Source: Streptomyces sp. HPF1205 (lineage in GTDB: Bacteria > Actinomycetota > Actinomycetes > Streptomycetales > Streptomycetaceae). From it: 64,000 bases of DNA. A program made the position numbers and the translations under genes. A model generated the notes under the pieces. The model was not told the DNA's origin, did not search any database, and saw only the letters and a list, made by a program, of their open reading frames with translations. The stretch is taken from positions 1-64,000 of the forward strand of contig NZ_JAINVH010000019.1 in the NCBI RefSeq assembly GCF_020400825.1, in the 5' to 3' direction. Below are positions 1-9,707 of the stretch, in pieces; position 1 is the first letter of the stretch, and the number at the start of each line of letters is the position of its first letter.

Positions 1-764
1 ACCTGACAGTCTGCCTCTGCACGCCCTGAGCGAGGACAACCTGGCCTCGGCGAGTCCGGATCTGCTGCGCTCGATGGTCAAGACGTTCACCGACGCGTTG
101 ATGTCGGCGGAGGCCGACGCGATGTGCAACGCGGAGTACGGGCAGGCCAGCGACGAACGCGTCAACCACCGCAACGGGTACCGCCCGCGGGAGTGGGACA
201 CCCGGGTTGGGACCGTCGAACTCGCGATCCCCAAGCTGCGGCAGGGAAGCTACTTCCCGGCCTGGCTGCTGGAACGTCGCCGCCGGGCCGAACAGGCCCT
301 CATCAGCGTGGTCGCCACCGCCTACCTCCTGGGTGTCTCTACTCGGCGGGTGGAGAAACTCGCGCAGTCCCTCGGCGTTACTCAGCTGTCGAAGTCGCAG
401 GTCAGCGCGATGGCCAAGCATCTGGACGAGCAGGTGGCCGCGTTCCGGAACCGTCCGCTGGACGGCGGACCTTATGCGTTTGTCTGGGTCGACGCCCTGA
501 CCCAGAAGGTCCGCGAGGACGGCCGGATCATCAATGTCCATGCGCTGGTAGCGGTCGGTGTCAACGCCGACGGGCACCGTGAGATCCTCGGCATCGACGT
601 CGCCACCGCCGAGGACGGCGCCGGCTGGCTGGCGTTCCTTCGGTCGTTGACCGCCCGCGGCCTGGGCGGCGTCCAGCTCGTTGTCTCCGACGCCCATACC
701 GGCCTGGTGGCCGCGATCGGAGCCGTCCTGCCCGGAGCGTCCTGGCAGCGCTGCCGCACCCACT

Positions 765-2937
765 GAAGCCGTAAGGAATCAACCTGTCGGTGTGTCGTCT
801 TCGCTTCGTCCTGCGGCGAGGAGGGCGGCCGCGGAGCGGTAGCGGGTGCCAGCCGGGGCTGGGAGGAGTCCGGCTTCGGCGAGCAGAGGGCGGACTTCGC
901 GGATCGTGTTGCCGATCGAGGACCTGCTCACGTCGCCCAGCGCCTCGGTGAGGACATCCATGGTGCACAGCCTGCGCAGGTAGAGGAGTGCGAGGACGAC
1001 GCGCTCTTCGTCGCCGATCTTCTTTGGGAAGACCCCGCCGCGGCTGCCGGGCTGGCGATCGGCGCCCCGGCGCTGGTAGGAGGCTCGTTCGGTCTGAGCG
1101 AGCTGGCGCGGGGCGAGTCGGCGGGCGAGCGAGCCCAGGTCCTCGCGTGACATGCCGGTCAGCCTCGGATGGGACAGGATCGACATGATCGAGGTGCGTC
1201 GAGGTGCCTCTGCCGTGTCGAGGAAGGCCAGCAGTTGGGTCGCGGTGGTGAAGCGGGTCGAGGCGTATCCGGGCTGGTGACGGTGGTCCTCCAGCACCCG
1301 CCGGGTCTCGGCGACGAGTTGGCCGATGCATCCGGGAGTCACCTCGAGCATGTCCGCCAGCAGTTTCATCGAGCAGACCTGCCGTTGGTAGAGGAGAGTC
1401 AGCATGACCCGGGTCGCATCATCGAACAGCGGCTTGGCCCGCTGTTTTCCAGTGGCCCGTCGGGCGCGTCCGCCGCGTTGCTCGCTGTGGCGTTCCTGGG
1501 CCCGTGCGGCCTGGAGCGGCGCCAACTCGGTGCATGGTTCGGCGAGTTCCGTATTGTCCATGCCGGTCAGTCGTGGATCGGCCAGGCGAGACAGGAGAGA
1601 TCGGCGTCGTTCGGCGACGCCGTACGCTTCGCCGCTGACAGGCAGGTCCGTCGGCGCGGCGGGGCCGGGCAGCAGGGTGTAATTCCACTGCCCGTGGGTC
1701 TCGTGCTTGACCAAGGGCAGGGCGGCGAAGCGCTCCTTGCTGATCGCGATGCCGGTGGGGTAGTCACCGGTGTCCAGGTGGGCCTCCACCGTGAGTCCGG
1801 TGCGGGTGCGGGTGGCTGCGATTGTCTGCAGTACGACGTCGTGGCTGGTCAGCGGCCTTCCGCGCCAGTTGTGGGTGATGTGGGAGAAAAGCCGGTGCTC
1901 GATCTTGTTCCACTTCGACGTGCTTGGCGGGAAGTGGCAGACCGTGATCGCAAGGCGGGTCTCGGCGGCCAGCGCGGCCAGCTCGCTCTTCCAGACGCGG
2001 TAGCGGTATCCATTGGATCCGCCGGCGTCCGCGGTGATCAGCAGCCCCGGGTCGCGGTCGGGTAGTCGGTCTGCCCGCGAGTCTTCCACCAGCGGCGGAT
2101 CGACTCGACAGCGAAGGTGGCGGTGTCGTGGTCGACGCCGACGTTGACCCAGCCGGTGTTGCGGGCGATGTCGTAGATTCCGTAGGGGATGGCTTGCTCG
2201 ACGTCCGGTCCGCTGAAGAAGAAGTGGTGGTCCTCGACCTGGACCGGGTCGCCCTTGGGGCGCCACTCGCGTCCGGCCATGGGCAGGCGGCCGATCTGCT
2301 CGCGCTTCTTGGTGTCCACGCTGATCACCGGCTCGCCCGCAGCCTGGTGCTGCTTGACCTGCTCGTTCAGGTAGCGGAACTTCGCGTCGCGGTCGGGGTG
2401 CTGAGTGCCTTCGAGGGTCTTGGCGTTGCCCTGCAGGCTGAAGCCGGCCTGCTTGAGCAGCCGACCCACGGTCGGCGCCGAGACCCGATGGCCCTGCCGG
2501 CACAGTTCCTCGGCCAGGTGCCGCAGCGACTTCGTCGTCCAGCGCAGCGGGGATTCCGGGTCCCCGCGTTCATCGGGCTCGACCAGGGCCATCAGCGCGT
2601 CGACCAGGCCTGGAGCGACCGTTTCGGCGCGCCTGCGGCCTCCACCCGCGGCGCGAGTCCGCCCGCCGGGCAGTGGCCCGGCGCCGGACTCCAGCTCGCC
2701 GACGCCCCGGCGCACGGTGGTCTCGCTGATCCCAGCCGCCCGGGCGGCGGCTCGCACTCCGCCATGGCCGAGCAGCCTCGCCTCAGCCGCGACCGCCAGA
2801 CGCCGCTGCCGCTCGTTCAGATGGGGCAGCAACACCGCAAAGCGGCAGCGGAGTTGGGACAGAATTGCCTCTGGGATCGCCATACCAGGCCAACGAGCCG
2901 AGGCCCCCGAAGCAATAGGTTGATTCCTTACGGCTTC
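765..2937 (-). mobile_element. ISAzo13-like insertion sequence (complete ends)
   Basis: A 2173-bp insertion with perfect 21-bp terminal inverted repeats at 765-785 and 2917-2937, beginning GAAGCCGTAAGGAATCAACC. It is flanked by the trinucleotide ACT at 762-764 and 2938-2940, read as the target duplication. The host sequence is the IS256-type transposase gene, which reads in frame when this segment is removed. The element carries one transposase gene on the minus strand whose stop codon lies inside the left inverted repeat. Confidence 0.88.
779..2883 (-). pseudogene. ISAzo13-like transposase, frameshifted
   Basis: The N-terminal part (start MAIPEAILSQ at 2883) ends at a stop at 2038-2040. The protein continues in the next frame from about 2045 (DPGLLITADAGGSNGYRYR) to 779. 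Visible landmarks are an N-terminal helix-turn-helix, ISVDTKKREQIG, LITADAGGSNGYR and HFPPSTSKWNKIEHRLFSHI, typical of the family's DDE core. The frame change falls in a CCCGGGG run and fits a -1 slip, either programmed or an indel. Joined length is about 700 residues, longer than a simple family member, because of a C-terminal extension with two related domains of about 125 residues that each start near an RLTGM motif. Confidence 0.75.
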
Positions 2938-3461
2938 ACTACGCAAGGAATCTGCTCTCTCAGGTCCCGAAATCTGCCCAGCCCTGGGTGGCGACCCTGC
3001 TGCGGACGGTGTTCGAGCAGCCCGACGCCGACGCCGTCCGGGCCCAGATGCGGCACGTCCTGGACGCGCTGGAGTCCAAGTTCCCCAAGGCCGCCGACCA
3101 CCTCGACACCGCCCAACACGATCTGCTGGCGTTCACCGCGTTCCCGCGTGAGATCTGGCGGCAGATCTGGTCCAACAACCCCCAGGAGCGGTTGAACAAG
3201 GAGATCCGCCGCCGCACCGACGTCGTCGGGATCTTCCCTGACCGCGCCGCCCTGATCCGCCTGGTCGGCGCCGTCCTGGCCGAACAGAACGACGAATGGA
3301 CCGAAGCTCGCCGCTACATGAGCCGCGAACTGCTGGCCAAGGCCCACCACCCGATCGAGTCAGAAAACCACGAGACGGTCCTGCCCACCGAACTCACCGC
3401 ATAGCGTCAAGAGCAAGATCGCCGAGAGGCCGTCGATACACCACTCCAGCGGACGTGACCG

Positions 3462-4044
3462 CGGTCGGCCATGGGCGGCAGGCGTTCACCGAGGTGACCT
3501 GGCGTGAAGGCTCCCGCGGGCCGATGCGCTCACGCTTCCTGGCCCTTCGGGTGCGGCCGGCCGGGGTCCGGGCCCGCCGCCTGGCCCAGGCCGCCGCCAC
3601 CACGCGATACCGCTGCTGGGACGGTGTCCTGCCCGAAGTCACACTGCTGCTCGAATGGCCTGCCGGAGCCGAAACACCCACCGACTACTGGCTGTCCAAC
3701 CTGCCCGCCGACACACCGATCGCCGAACTGGTCCGCCTGGCCAAGATCCGCTGGCGCATTGAGCACGACTACCGGGAACTCAAGCACGGCCTCGGCCTGG
3801 ACCACTTCGAAGGACGTTCCTGGAGAGGCTGGCACCACCACGTCACCCTGGTCACCGCCGCTCACGCCTTCCTTACCGAACAGCGCCTGGCCCCAAAAGC
3901 CGATACAGCGGACTCACCCTCTATCAGACCCTCGAAGCCCTCCAAGACCTTCTGAACTGCTGGACCGGCACTTGCACCACCTGCCACCGCCCCCTGCCCA
4001 GAACGCCCACCACCAGCCTGAACCCAAGAGCCAGATCAACCTAA
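3462..4044 (+). pseudogene. IS701-type transposase, 3' remnant
   Basis: C-terminal portion of an IS4/IS701-like transposase. GRQAFTEVTWREGSRG, SRFLALRVRPAG, the long stretch LAKIRWRIEHDYRELKHGLG and HHHVTLVTAAHAFL are typical of the C-terminal catalytic half. A frameshift near 3908 moves the real tail (GLTLYQTLEALQDLLNCW, then CTTCHRPLP) into another frame, ending at 4042-4044. The 5' half is missing, cut at the junction with the IS256-type element. Inactive remnant. Confidence 0.8.
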
Positions 4045-4068
4045 CGGAGTCCTACTAGTCAATTCGTG

Positions 4069-4623
4069 TCAACTCTGGACGAGGAAATCCCAACTCTGGT
4101 CGACATACTCGCCGCACGGGTATGTATTGATCGGCGCTCCGGCGTCCGTGCGAGCTCCGGGAACAGAGATGCACCATTCCTGAGGCGTCTCCACTGTGCC
4201 GTCCCACGGCAGGGGGGCCAAGAGCTGCGTGTTCACGTTCCCGTTCGCCGCATGCGACCCGCAATACTGAAGCGTCAGCTGAGCGTAACTACCGGGCACG
4301 TAGGTCGCGCACAGACTGGCGTTCTGCCGGGGCTGAAAGTAGAACCAGCCGGGATGACTGTCCGAGGACTCCTCAATCCAATACTGGTCCGGGTAGAGTC
4401 CGCAATTCCATTGGTCGATCACCGCTCCCGCGTAGATATTGTCACCAGGTACGGACATGCAGAGGCCGGAGTGGTCGTTTTTGATAGCGGTCACATCAGC
4501 AATCGCACTGCTGGAGGCGGAAGCGGGGATCGTACTTGCGCAGAATCCGACGGACGCCAGGAGGCCCACCACGAGGGCGTACCACCTGCGGCTCGGCTTC
4601 CGCGCCGTGAGCGCTGTTGACAT
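4069..4623 (-). CDS. Secreted ricin B-type (beta-trefoil) lectin-like protein
   Basis: 184-residue protein, start chosen at MSTALTARK because AGGGAGCAGC lies directly upstream. A Sec signal peptide (RRWYALVVGLLASVGFCAS, cleavage near ASA) is followed by one beta-trefoil-like domain with repeated Gln/Asp-x-Trp elements (IDQWNCG, DQYWIEES, PQEWCIS, DQSWDF) and paired cysteines, as in CBM13/ricin B lectins. No catalytic domain is attached, so it is probably a secreted carbohydrate-binding protein. Ligand unknown. It stands alone between IS remnants. Confidence 0.75.
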   Translation of the reverse strand: MSTALTARKPSRRWYALVVGLLASVGFCASTIPASASSSAIADVTAIKNDHSGLCMSVPGDNIYAGAVIDQWNCGLYPDQYWIEESSDSHPGWFYFQPRQNASLCATYVPGSYAQLTLQYCGSHAANGNVNTQLLAPLPWDGTVETPQEWCISVPGARTDAGAPINTYPCGEYVDQSWDFLVQS

Positions 4624-4801
4624 GCTGCTCCCTTCATGGTGGGGCAACCGGATGCCCCTCGGGAACGCTACGGACGCGGGTACGTGAACCGTCCTGGTTT
4701 CGTCCTAACGCCAGGTCAGGCCGGTCTGGGCTCTTCCCACGCCAAGCTGGGGGGAGCGCGTGCCGGGCGTCGGGAGCCCGGCATTGATCTTCAGTGCGCT
4801 C

Positions 4802-5190
4802 CTAGCGTTGATCATCTGGGCGGGCGAGTGGATTTGCCGTGGTGCGGGAGGCCAGTTCCGCTTCCTGGTCAACGTGGTCGGCGAGATGGATCAGCGTGGC
4901 TTGGGGGTCCATCCCGAATGCGGCGGCGACCGGCTTGGGGTCCATGGTGTTCACCAGGTCGACCGAACGGGTGCTGCGGATCATCCGGCGCGGGTATCCG
5001 CAGTCGTCAAGGACGTGAGCGAGATAGGCAGTTGAGGCCGGGCTGCGCTTGGACTTGGTTCCTTTGGTGACCATCTGTCGGTGTACCACGGCTTGTGCTC
5101 GAGCCGGTACAGGTGGACGCGCTCAGTTGAGGGCGGCCGTCCCGATAGGCGCGCATCTCGCCGAGTACGTCGAATCCAAGCCCGGGGATC
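4802..5190 (-). pseudogene. Decayed gene, tail resembling actinomycete recombinase-like proteins
   Basis: An open stretch at 4802-5089 encodes YLAHVLDDCGYPRRMIRSTR and LVNTMDPKPVAAAFGMDPQA, then LADHVD. This tail is reminiscent of the C-terminus of Streptomyces phage-integrase-like proteins. Upstream pieces in other frames (GFDVLGEMRAYRDGRPQLS, YRLEHKPWYTDR) look like the same gene broken by frameshifts. No start codon with a ribosome site is visible. The family assignment is only an impression. Confidence 0.3.
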
Positions 5191-5346
5191 AATCCAACCT
5201 CCTGAGGAGAAGCGATACGGCCGCCTCGAAGGCGGTGGTCCGTCCCCCACACCACTGGCACAGAGAGCCCGCACGACTTCACTGGTCCGCCGGTTCGTGT
5301 ACCGGACCGGCGGACCTGGGTCAGTCGGTGTCGACCGAGTGCTGAT

Positions 5347-5757
5347 TCAGCCCTGGCTCAACGGCGTGTGCTCGGGCCACCATCGCTGGACGGCCTTGAC
5401 GGTCGTCGTCGGGCTCACGTTGAAGCAGATCTTCGCCTTCGGCGCCAGCTCGTGCGTGGCGTTGACCAATACTTCCAGGAGCGGCGTCAGCGCCGGATCC
5501 AGCCGGACGCCGGCGCCGATCACCACGAAGTCGTAGTCCCTGGCGGCCAGCGCGGCACGATAGACCGCCTCGGCCGTACGGCCGTAGTCGAGGAGGCAGA
5601 CGTCGACGGTGAAGCCGAGTTCCTCGAGCCGGGCCTTGCCGGCGGCCACCCCGGCCCGGACCGCCTCGGCGTCCATCTCGGGGAACGCCGCCCGCGACGA
5701 GGGTGCGTCGTCCACCAGCGCCGGGTCCAGTCCGACGGTGAGCATGGACTTATTCAT
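5347..5757 (-). CDS. Conserved hypothetical protein, Rossmann-like
   Basis: 136-residue soluble protein starting at MNKSMLTVGLDP. Alternating hydrophobic strands and helices (FTVDVCLLDYG, YDFVVIGAGVRLDP, AKICFNVSPTTT) suggest a small nucleotide-binding or Rossmann-like alpha/beta fold. No catalytic motif recognised. It is divergent from the LuxR-type gene at 5885 with about 127 bp between starts, so the two may share control. Function unknown. Confidence 0.6.
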   Translation of the reverse strand: MNKSMLTVGLDPALVDDAPSSRAAFPEMDAEAVRAGVAAGKARLEELGFTVDVCLLDYGRTAEAVYRAALAARDYDFVVIGAGVRLDPALTPLLEVLVNATHELAPKAKICFNVSPTTTVKAVQRWWPEHTPLSQG

Positions 5758-5824
5758 GGTGCGGTGCCTCCAGTTGCTTCGGTGTGTACCGATCGACGCT
5801 ACGCGTCCGGAGGCCGCGTGACCC

Positions 5825-5840
5825 TCCCACATTTCTGGGA
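5825..5840. promoter_or_regulatory. Inverted repeat between divergent genes
   Basis: TCCCACATTTCTGGGA has perfect 5-bp arms and a 6-bp centre. It lies 45 bp before the LuxR-type gene start and 68 bp before the divergent hypothetical gene. It is a plausible operator for the adjacent regulator, with no direct support. Confidence 0.3.
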
Positions 5841-5884
5841 CATCCGTCATCTCTGTGATAAACGGCTGGGATAAGGTTCGCCCG

Positions 5885-6919
5885 GTGAACCTTCCGCTGG
5901 GCCTACGCGAGACCGTACGTGACATCGAGGCCGTCTGCCGTCTCGATCTCGACTCCCGGGAACTGCGGCGCCGGATCACCGGCCGACTGACGCGACTCGT
6001 CCAGGCCGACTCCTACTGCTTCGGCGCGACCGACCCGACGACACTGCTCACCACCGACGAGGTGAGCGCCGGACTCGTACCGGAAGCGGCAGCCGCTGTC
6101 GCGCGCAACGAGTACCTGGTGGACGACGTAATGAAGTTCGCGGAGCTGGCCCGCGCCGAGGTGACCGCCGCCACACTCGGCACGGCCACCGGCGGCGATC
6201 CGGAGTCCAGCCACCGGTACCGCACCGTACTGCCGATGGTCGACGCACGGCACGAACTGCGGGCGGCTTTCGTGGTGGACGGCCGCTGCTGGGGCGCCAT
6301 CGCCCTGTTCCGCGGCGGTGGGCGGCCCGACTTCACCCCGGCCGACGTCGATGTGCTGCGGCGGCTGTCCGCACCGGTCGGTGCCGCCCTGCGCCGGGCC
6401 ACGCACCGAGCGGCCGACGCCGCCGCCCAGGGCCCCGCCGAAGCGGGTGTACTGCTGCTCGACGACGACCTGCGGCTGATCTCGGAGAACTTGGCTGCCA
6501 AACTCTGGCGGGACGAACTGGCCTCGCCGGGAGCCGGGCTGCCCCTCGCGGTTCTGGAAGTCGCCGCGCGGGGGAAGGCCGCGGACCTGCCGGCGTACGG
6601 GCGGATCCGTGGCCGGTCGGGCCGGTGGCTCTCGCTGCGCGCCTCCCCACTGAGCGGCGGCCCGCCTCCGGCGCCGGTGGCCGTGACGATGAACCCGGCG
6701 CCGACCACCGACGTTGCTGAGGTGCTGCTGCTCGCGTACGGGCTCACACCGCGTGAGCGGGACGTACTGAAGCGGGTCGTCGCCGGTCTGCCGTCTCGGG
6801 CCATCGCCATGGAACTGCACATCACCGTATCGACCGTGCAGGACCATCTGAAGAGCGTCTTCGCGAAGACCGGTGTCCGCAGCCGCAGCGAGTTGGTGGC
6901 GACGATCCTGAACCTGTGA
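5885..6919 (+). CDS. LuxR-family transcriptional regulator
   Basis: 344-residue regulator, GTG start (VNLPLGLRETV). The C-terminal 60 residues are a LuxR/NarL HTH: LTPRERDVLKRVVAGLPSRA, then MELHITVSTVQDHLKSVF and KTGVRSRSEL. The N-terminal 190 residues resemble a GAF-like sensory domain (VDARHELRAAFVVDGRCWGA followed by ALF). No receiver Asp cluster or AAA ATPase is present, so it is a stand-alone sensor-regulator. Targets are unknown; the divergent hypothetical gene is the obvious candidate. Confidence 0.85.
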   Translation: MNLPLGLRETVRDIEAVCRLDLDSRELRRRITGRLTRLVQADSYCFGATDPTTLLTTDEVSAGLVPEAAAAVARNEYLVDDVMKFAELARAEVTAATLGTATGGDPESSHRYRTVLPMVDARHELRAAFVVDGRCWGAIALFRGGGRPDFTPADVDVLRRLSAPVGAALRRATHRAADAAAQGPAEAGVLLLDDDLRLISENLAAKLWRDELASPGAGLPLAVLEVAARGKAADLPAYGRIRGRSGRWLSLRASPLSGGPPPAPVAVTMNPAPTTDVAEVLLLAYGLTPRERDVLKRVVAGLPSRAIAMELHITVSTVQDHLKSVFAKTGVRSRSELVATILNL

Positions 6920-7166
6920 GCCGGCGGCCGGGCGACACGTACTGTCCGCCCGTTCTCGTCACACGCTCCCGACGGCGGCACCGCGGGAGGGAGGTCGCAT
7001 GCCGGGCGTTCATGCGGACCTTGGTGAGAAAGCGCCGAAGGCCGGAAACACAGGCGCTGTTCGCGAAGAGGTGCGGGTCTCGCCGGCGTCGGGCGGCCCC
7101 GGTTCGGTTGCTGTCGCCGGCTGTGGCGCGCTGTTCGATTGGGGTGGCGGTGCGGCTCAAGGTGAC

Positions 7167-7940
7167 TCAGTGCGGCCAGGGGGCGGTGCCGCCGTCGACG
7201 CCGAGGGTCATGCCGCTGACGTAGCTCGCGCGGTCGCTGAGGAGCCAGGCGGCGGCCTCAGCGATCTCGTCCGGTTGGCCGGGGCGGCCCAGGGCGGCGA
7301 GGGAGCTGAGGTGATCGACGATGCTCGGATCGCGCTGCTGCCAGGAGACCATCATCCCGGTCATCGTAGCGCCTGGCGCGATGGCGTTGACGCGGACGCC
7401 GTCACGGCCGTATTCGGCTGCGGCGGCGCGGCTCAAGGCGATGACGGCGGCCTTCGTCGCCCCGTACACGCTCTGCCCGGCAGCGCCGAAGGTGCCTCCA
7501 ATGCTGCTGATGTTCACGATCGAGCCACCAGCGGCGCCCTCCGCGGTCATCGCCTGCAGTTCGGCGCGCATCGCCAGCCACACGCCCTTGAAGTTGGTCT
7601 CGAGGACGGAGTCGAAGGTCTCGTCGGTGACCTCCGCGAGGCGGCCGCCGCCCTGGGTTCGGCCGGCGTTGTTCAGGGCACCGTCGAGGCGCCCCCACCT
7701 CTCGACCGCGGCCGCGACGGCTCGTTGCAGTTCGCCGGCGTCGGTGGTGTCGGCCTGAACGGCGAGCACGTTGCCTCCACCGGCGGCGATGTCCTCGGCG
7801 ACACGGTCGAGTTCGGCTTTGCGGCGGGCTGTGATGACGACGTTCGCGCCTTCGCTGGCGAACAGACGCGCGGCGGATTCGCCGATGCCGGACGAGGCGC
7901 CGGTGATGAGGATGGTCTTGCCTGCGAGCAGATCGGTCAT
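7167..7940 (-). CDS. SDR-family NAD(P)-dependent oxidoreductase
   Basis: 257-residue classical short-chain dehydrogenase. Cofactor motif TGASSGIG is near residue 13, then NNAG (NNAGRTQGG), a catalytic Ser in NISSIGG, YGATK as the YxxxK pair, and C-terminal GVDGGTAPWPH. GGAGCAACATCC precedes the ATG. It lies 56 bp downstream of a TetR-family gene on the same strand, a common regulator-plus-reductase pair. Substrate cannot be told from sequence. Confidence 0.9.
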   Translation of the reverse strand: MTDLLAGKTILITGASSGIGESAARLFASEGANVVITARRKAELDRVAEDIAAGGGNVLAVQADTTDAGELQRAVAAAVERWGRLDGALNNAGRTQGGGRLAEVTDETFDSVLETNFKGVWLAMRAELQAMTAEGAAGGSIVNISSIGGTFGAAGQSVYGATKAAVIALSRAAAAEYGRDGVRVNAIAPGATMTGMMVSWQQRDPSIVDHLSSLAALGRPGQPDEIAEAAAWLLSDRASYVSGMTLGVDGGTAPWPH

Positions 7941-7996
7941 GGATGTTGCTCCATTGTGCGGGTTCTCGCTCGGTCCGGGGCCGGATCGGCGAGGAG

Positions 7997-8581
7997 TCAG
8001 TTACGTGTCCGGTCCCCGACGAGCGCGTGGATGAGCGCGTCGCGGACGACGGCGGACGTCGCTTCGTTGTCGCCGTTGACGGGGTTCGCGGCGACGGCGT
8101 GGGCGACACCGCGCAGGGCCGCGCGGAGCGCGTTCGTCGCCAGCGCTGCGGTGATTCCGGGCCGGAGGGCGCCTGCCTGTTCGAGCTCGTCGAAACCGGC
8201 GCGCAGCAGCGCACCGCTTCGTTCGACCTGGCTCGGCAGCGGCCCCCATGTCGGGTACATCGCCGGGTAGAGACCTGGGTAGGCGAGCGCGAATCCGATG
8301 TGCGCGTCCCATCCTGCGGCGACGCGGGCACGCGGGTCCGCGTCATCCACCGAGGCAGCGGTGTCCTTGCGGTGGAAGTACTCCTCGAACGCCACGTCGA
8401 CGACCGCGCGGATCAGTGCCGACCGGTCGCCGAAGTGGTGGTACAGCGACGGGGCCTGCACACCTGCGGCGGTGCAGACCGCACGCGTGGAGACCGCGTC
8501 GACACCGTCACGTGTGGCGATCTCGAAGGCGGCGGCGAGCAGCCGCTCGCGGGCGCCACCGGCTGTATTCTGTAGCACCAC
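7997..8581 (-). CDS. TetR-family transcriptional regulator
   Basis: 194-residue protein with an N-terminal TetR HTH (TRDGVDAVSTRAVCTAAGVQ, then APSLYHHFGDRSALI) and a helical ligand domain of the TetR_C_33/WHG type. It probably represses itself and the downstream SDR in the same transcription unit. The start is one of two adjacent GTG codons (8581 or 8578) overlapped by a palindromic operator candidate. Confidence 0.88.
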   Translation of the reverse strand: MVLQNTAGGARERLLAAAFEIATRDGVDAVSTRAVCTAAGVQAPSLYHHFGDRSALIRAVVDVAFEEYFHRKDTAASVDDADPRARVAAGWDAHIGFALAYPGLYPAMYPTWGPLPSQVERSGALLRAGFDELEQAGALRPGITAALATNALRAALRGVAHAVAANPVNGDNEATSAVVRDALIHALVGDRTRN

Positions 8582-8591
8582 TACAATGTAG
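8571..8591. promoter_or_regulatory. Candidate TetR operator over the start codon
   Basis: Overlapping dyads: TGTAG-CACCA-CTACA at 8571-8585 and the perfect CTACAATGTAG at 8581-8591. They sit on the start codon and immediate upstream DNA of the TetR-family gene, which suits autorepression. Confidence 0.45.
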
Positions 8592-8668
8592 CATCGCTAT
8601 AGACGCTTGAGCAACATGGCTCCCAGTGCGCGGCTGTTAGAGGTCGTCCTGCTTGACGAAGCCATAGT

Positions 8669-9252
8669 TCATGGTTTGCGCCAGATTATGGTTGTTTCGC
8701 CCGTTGCTCCTTTCGCGAGGTTGGAGATCATCGCGAGGCGGATCATGCTCTCGGAGTGCGCCGGTTTGGTCTCATAGTCGCGGGCGAGACGACGGTGCAT
8801 CATGATCCATCCGAAACTTCGCTCCACGACCCACCGCCGCGGGATCACGGAGAAGCCCTTGACCTGCTCGTTTCGTGGAACGACGTCGACGTCGATGCCG
8901 AGCGAGGCGCCGTGCTCGATCGCCTTCTTCTTGTAGCCGGTGTCGACCCATGCCTTGGTGATGGTGGGGTGGTCGGCGGCGACGCGGGTGAGTAGCTGTA
9001 TGCCGGCCTCGTTGTCCGAGACACTGGCGGCAGTCACCATGACCAGCAGTAACAGGCCGAGGGTGTCGACGACGATGCTGCGTTTGCGTCCGACGATCTT
9101 CTTGCCGGCGTCGGTGCCCTGGGTGTCGGTGGGCACGCTGGTAGCGGTCTTGACGCTCTGGGCGTCAATGACGCAGGCAGTAGGTTCGGCGGTGCGTCCT
9201 GCCTGCTCGCGGACCATCCGGTGCAGGTGGAGGCCGAGTTTCTCGATGGTGG
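8669..9252 (-). pseudogene. IS5-family transposase, 5'-truncated
   Basis: C-terminal two thirds of an IS5-type DDE transposase: CVIDAQSVKT, GRKRSIVVDTLGLLL, AWVDTGYKKK and RRWVVERSFGWIMMHRRLARDYE (end of the catalytic core with the Glu). The frame runs open to about 9252, where it meets an IS3-type terminal repeat. The N-terminal part is missing, so it is inactive. Confidence 0.8.
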
Positions 9253-9256
9253 GCCT

Positions 9257-9360
9257 TGACCCCGGTTCCTGGACACACGAGACACTGGATCGGTCCTGAG
9301 GCTCTGAGGACGGACATCTCGTGGTCGTGAAGAACTATCCGCCGCAGTTCAAGGCGGACG
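9257..9360 (+). mobile_element. IS3-family left-end remnant with orfA start
   Basis: Terminal repeat TGACCCCGGTTCCTGGACAC at 9257-9276, followed at 9321 by a GTG-started frame reading VVVKNYPPQFKADA, the usual N-terminus of an IS3 OrfA in Streptomyces. Coding similarity stops at about 9360, where an aminoglycoside-kinase-like fragment begins. Only the left tip of the element survives, and it has truncated the IS5-type gene. Confidence 0.7.
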
Positions 9361-9660
9361 CTGCTGGAGCGGCCACAGTCGCCCACCCTGACGCAGATCG
9401 AGGACGGCGACGAGGTGGTGACCGTCGCCGCGAGGCTGAACCACCGCCTGGCCGTCCCCGCACCGCCCGGCCTGCCCCGGCTCCATGAACAGGCCGACAC
9501 CTGGCAGGAACCGCTCCGCAAGGACGCCCAAGAGCCGACACACACGCTCCCGCCCCCGGCGCCGGATGCCGCCCTGACGACCGTACGGGAACTCGGCCGC
9601 GTGCAGCCGGACACCCTCATCCACGGCGACCTCCACGCCGGGAACATCCGGTCGCTGCCG
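9361..9660 (+). pseudogene. Aminoglycoside/hydroxyurea phosphotransferase-like fragment
   Basis: A frame continuing through 9361-9660 encodes LLERPQSPTLTQIEDGDEVV, RLNHRLAVPAPPGLPRLHEQ and VQPDTLIHGDLHAGNI. The last contains the HGDLHxxN catalytic loop of the APH_6_hur family (streptomycin 6-kinase/hydroxyurea kinase type). Both the N-lobe and the part after the catalytic loop are missing. Not functional. Confidence 0.65.
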
Positions 9661-9707
9661 CGTGCGCCGCGCTTCCAGCCCGCCTCCGCAAGGCGGTGTC
9701 CCCCCGG

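Larger units (their letters stand above)
2..3404 (+). pseudogene. IS256-type (Mutator) transposase, interrupted
   Basis: DDE transposase gene that starts before the window: the frame is open from base 2 and runs into the Met at 74. Coding parts are 2-764 and 2938-3404. Removing bases 765-2937 plus a 3-bp target duplication restores a continuous reading frame across the junction (QRCRTH followed by YARNLLSQVPK), so the gene was intact before insertion. Catalytic acidic residues are visible: the first Asp in FVWVDAL, the second in VVSDAHTGL, and the Glu in NPQERLNKEI. The element's right end probably lies near 3460, since the IS701-type coding begins there. The transposase cannot function in its present split form. 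Confidence 0.9.

Noticed and set aside
1169..3195. Plus-strand frames of 298 and 355 residues antisense to the ISAzo13-like transposase
   Set aside because: Valine/Gly/Asp-rich shadow translations opposite a clear transposase.
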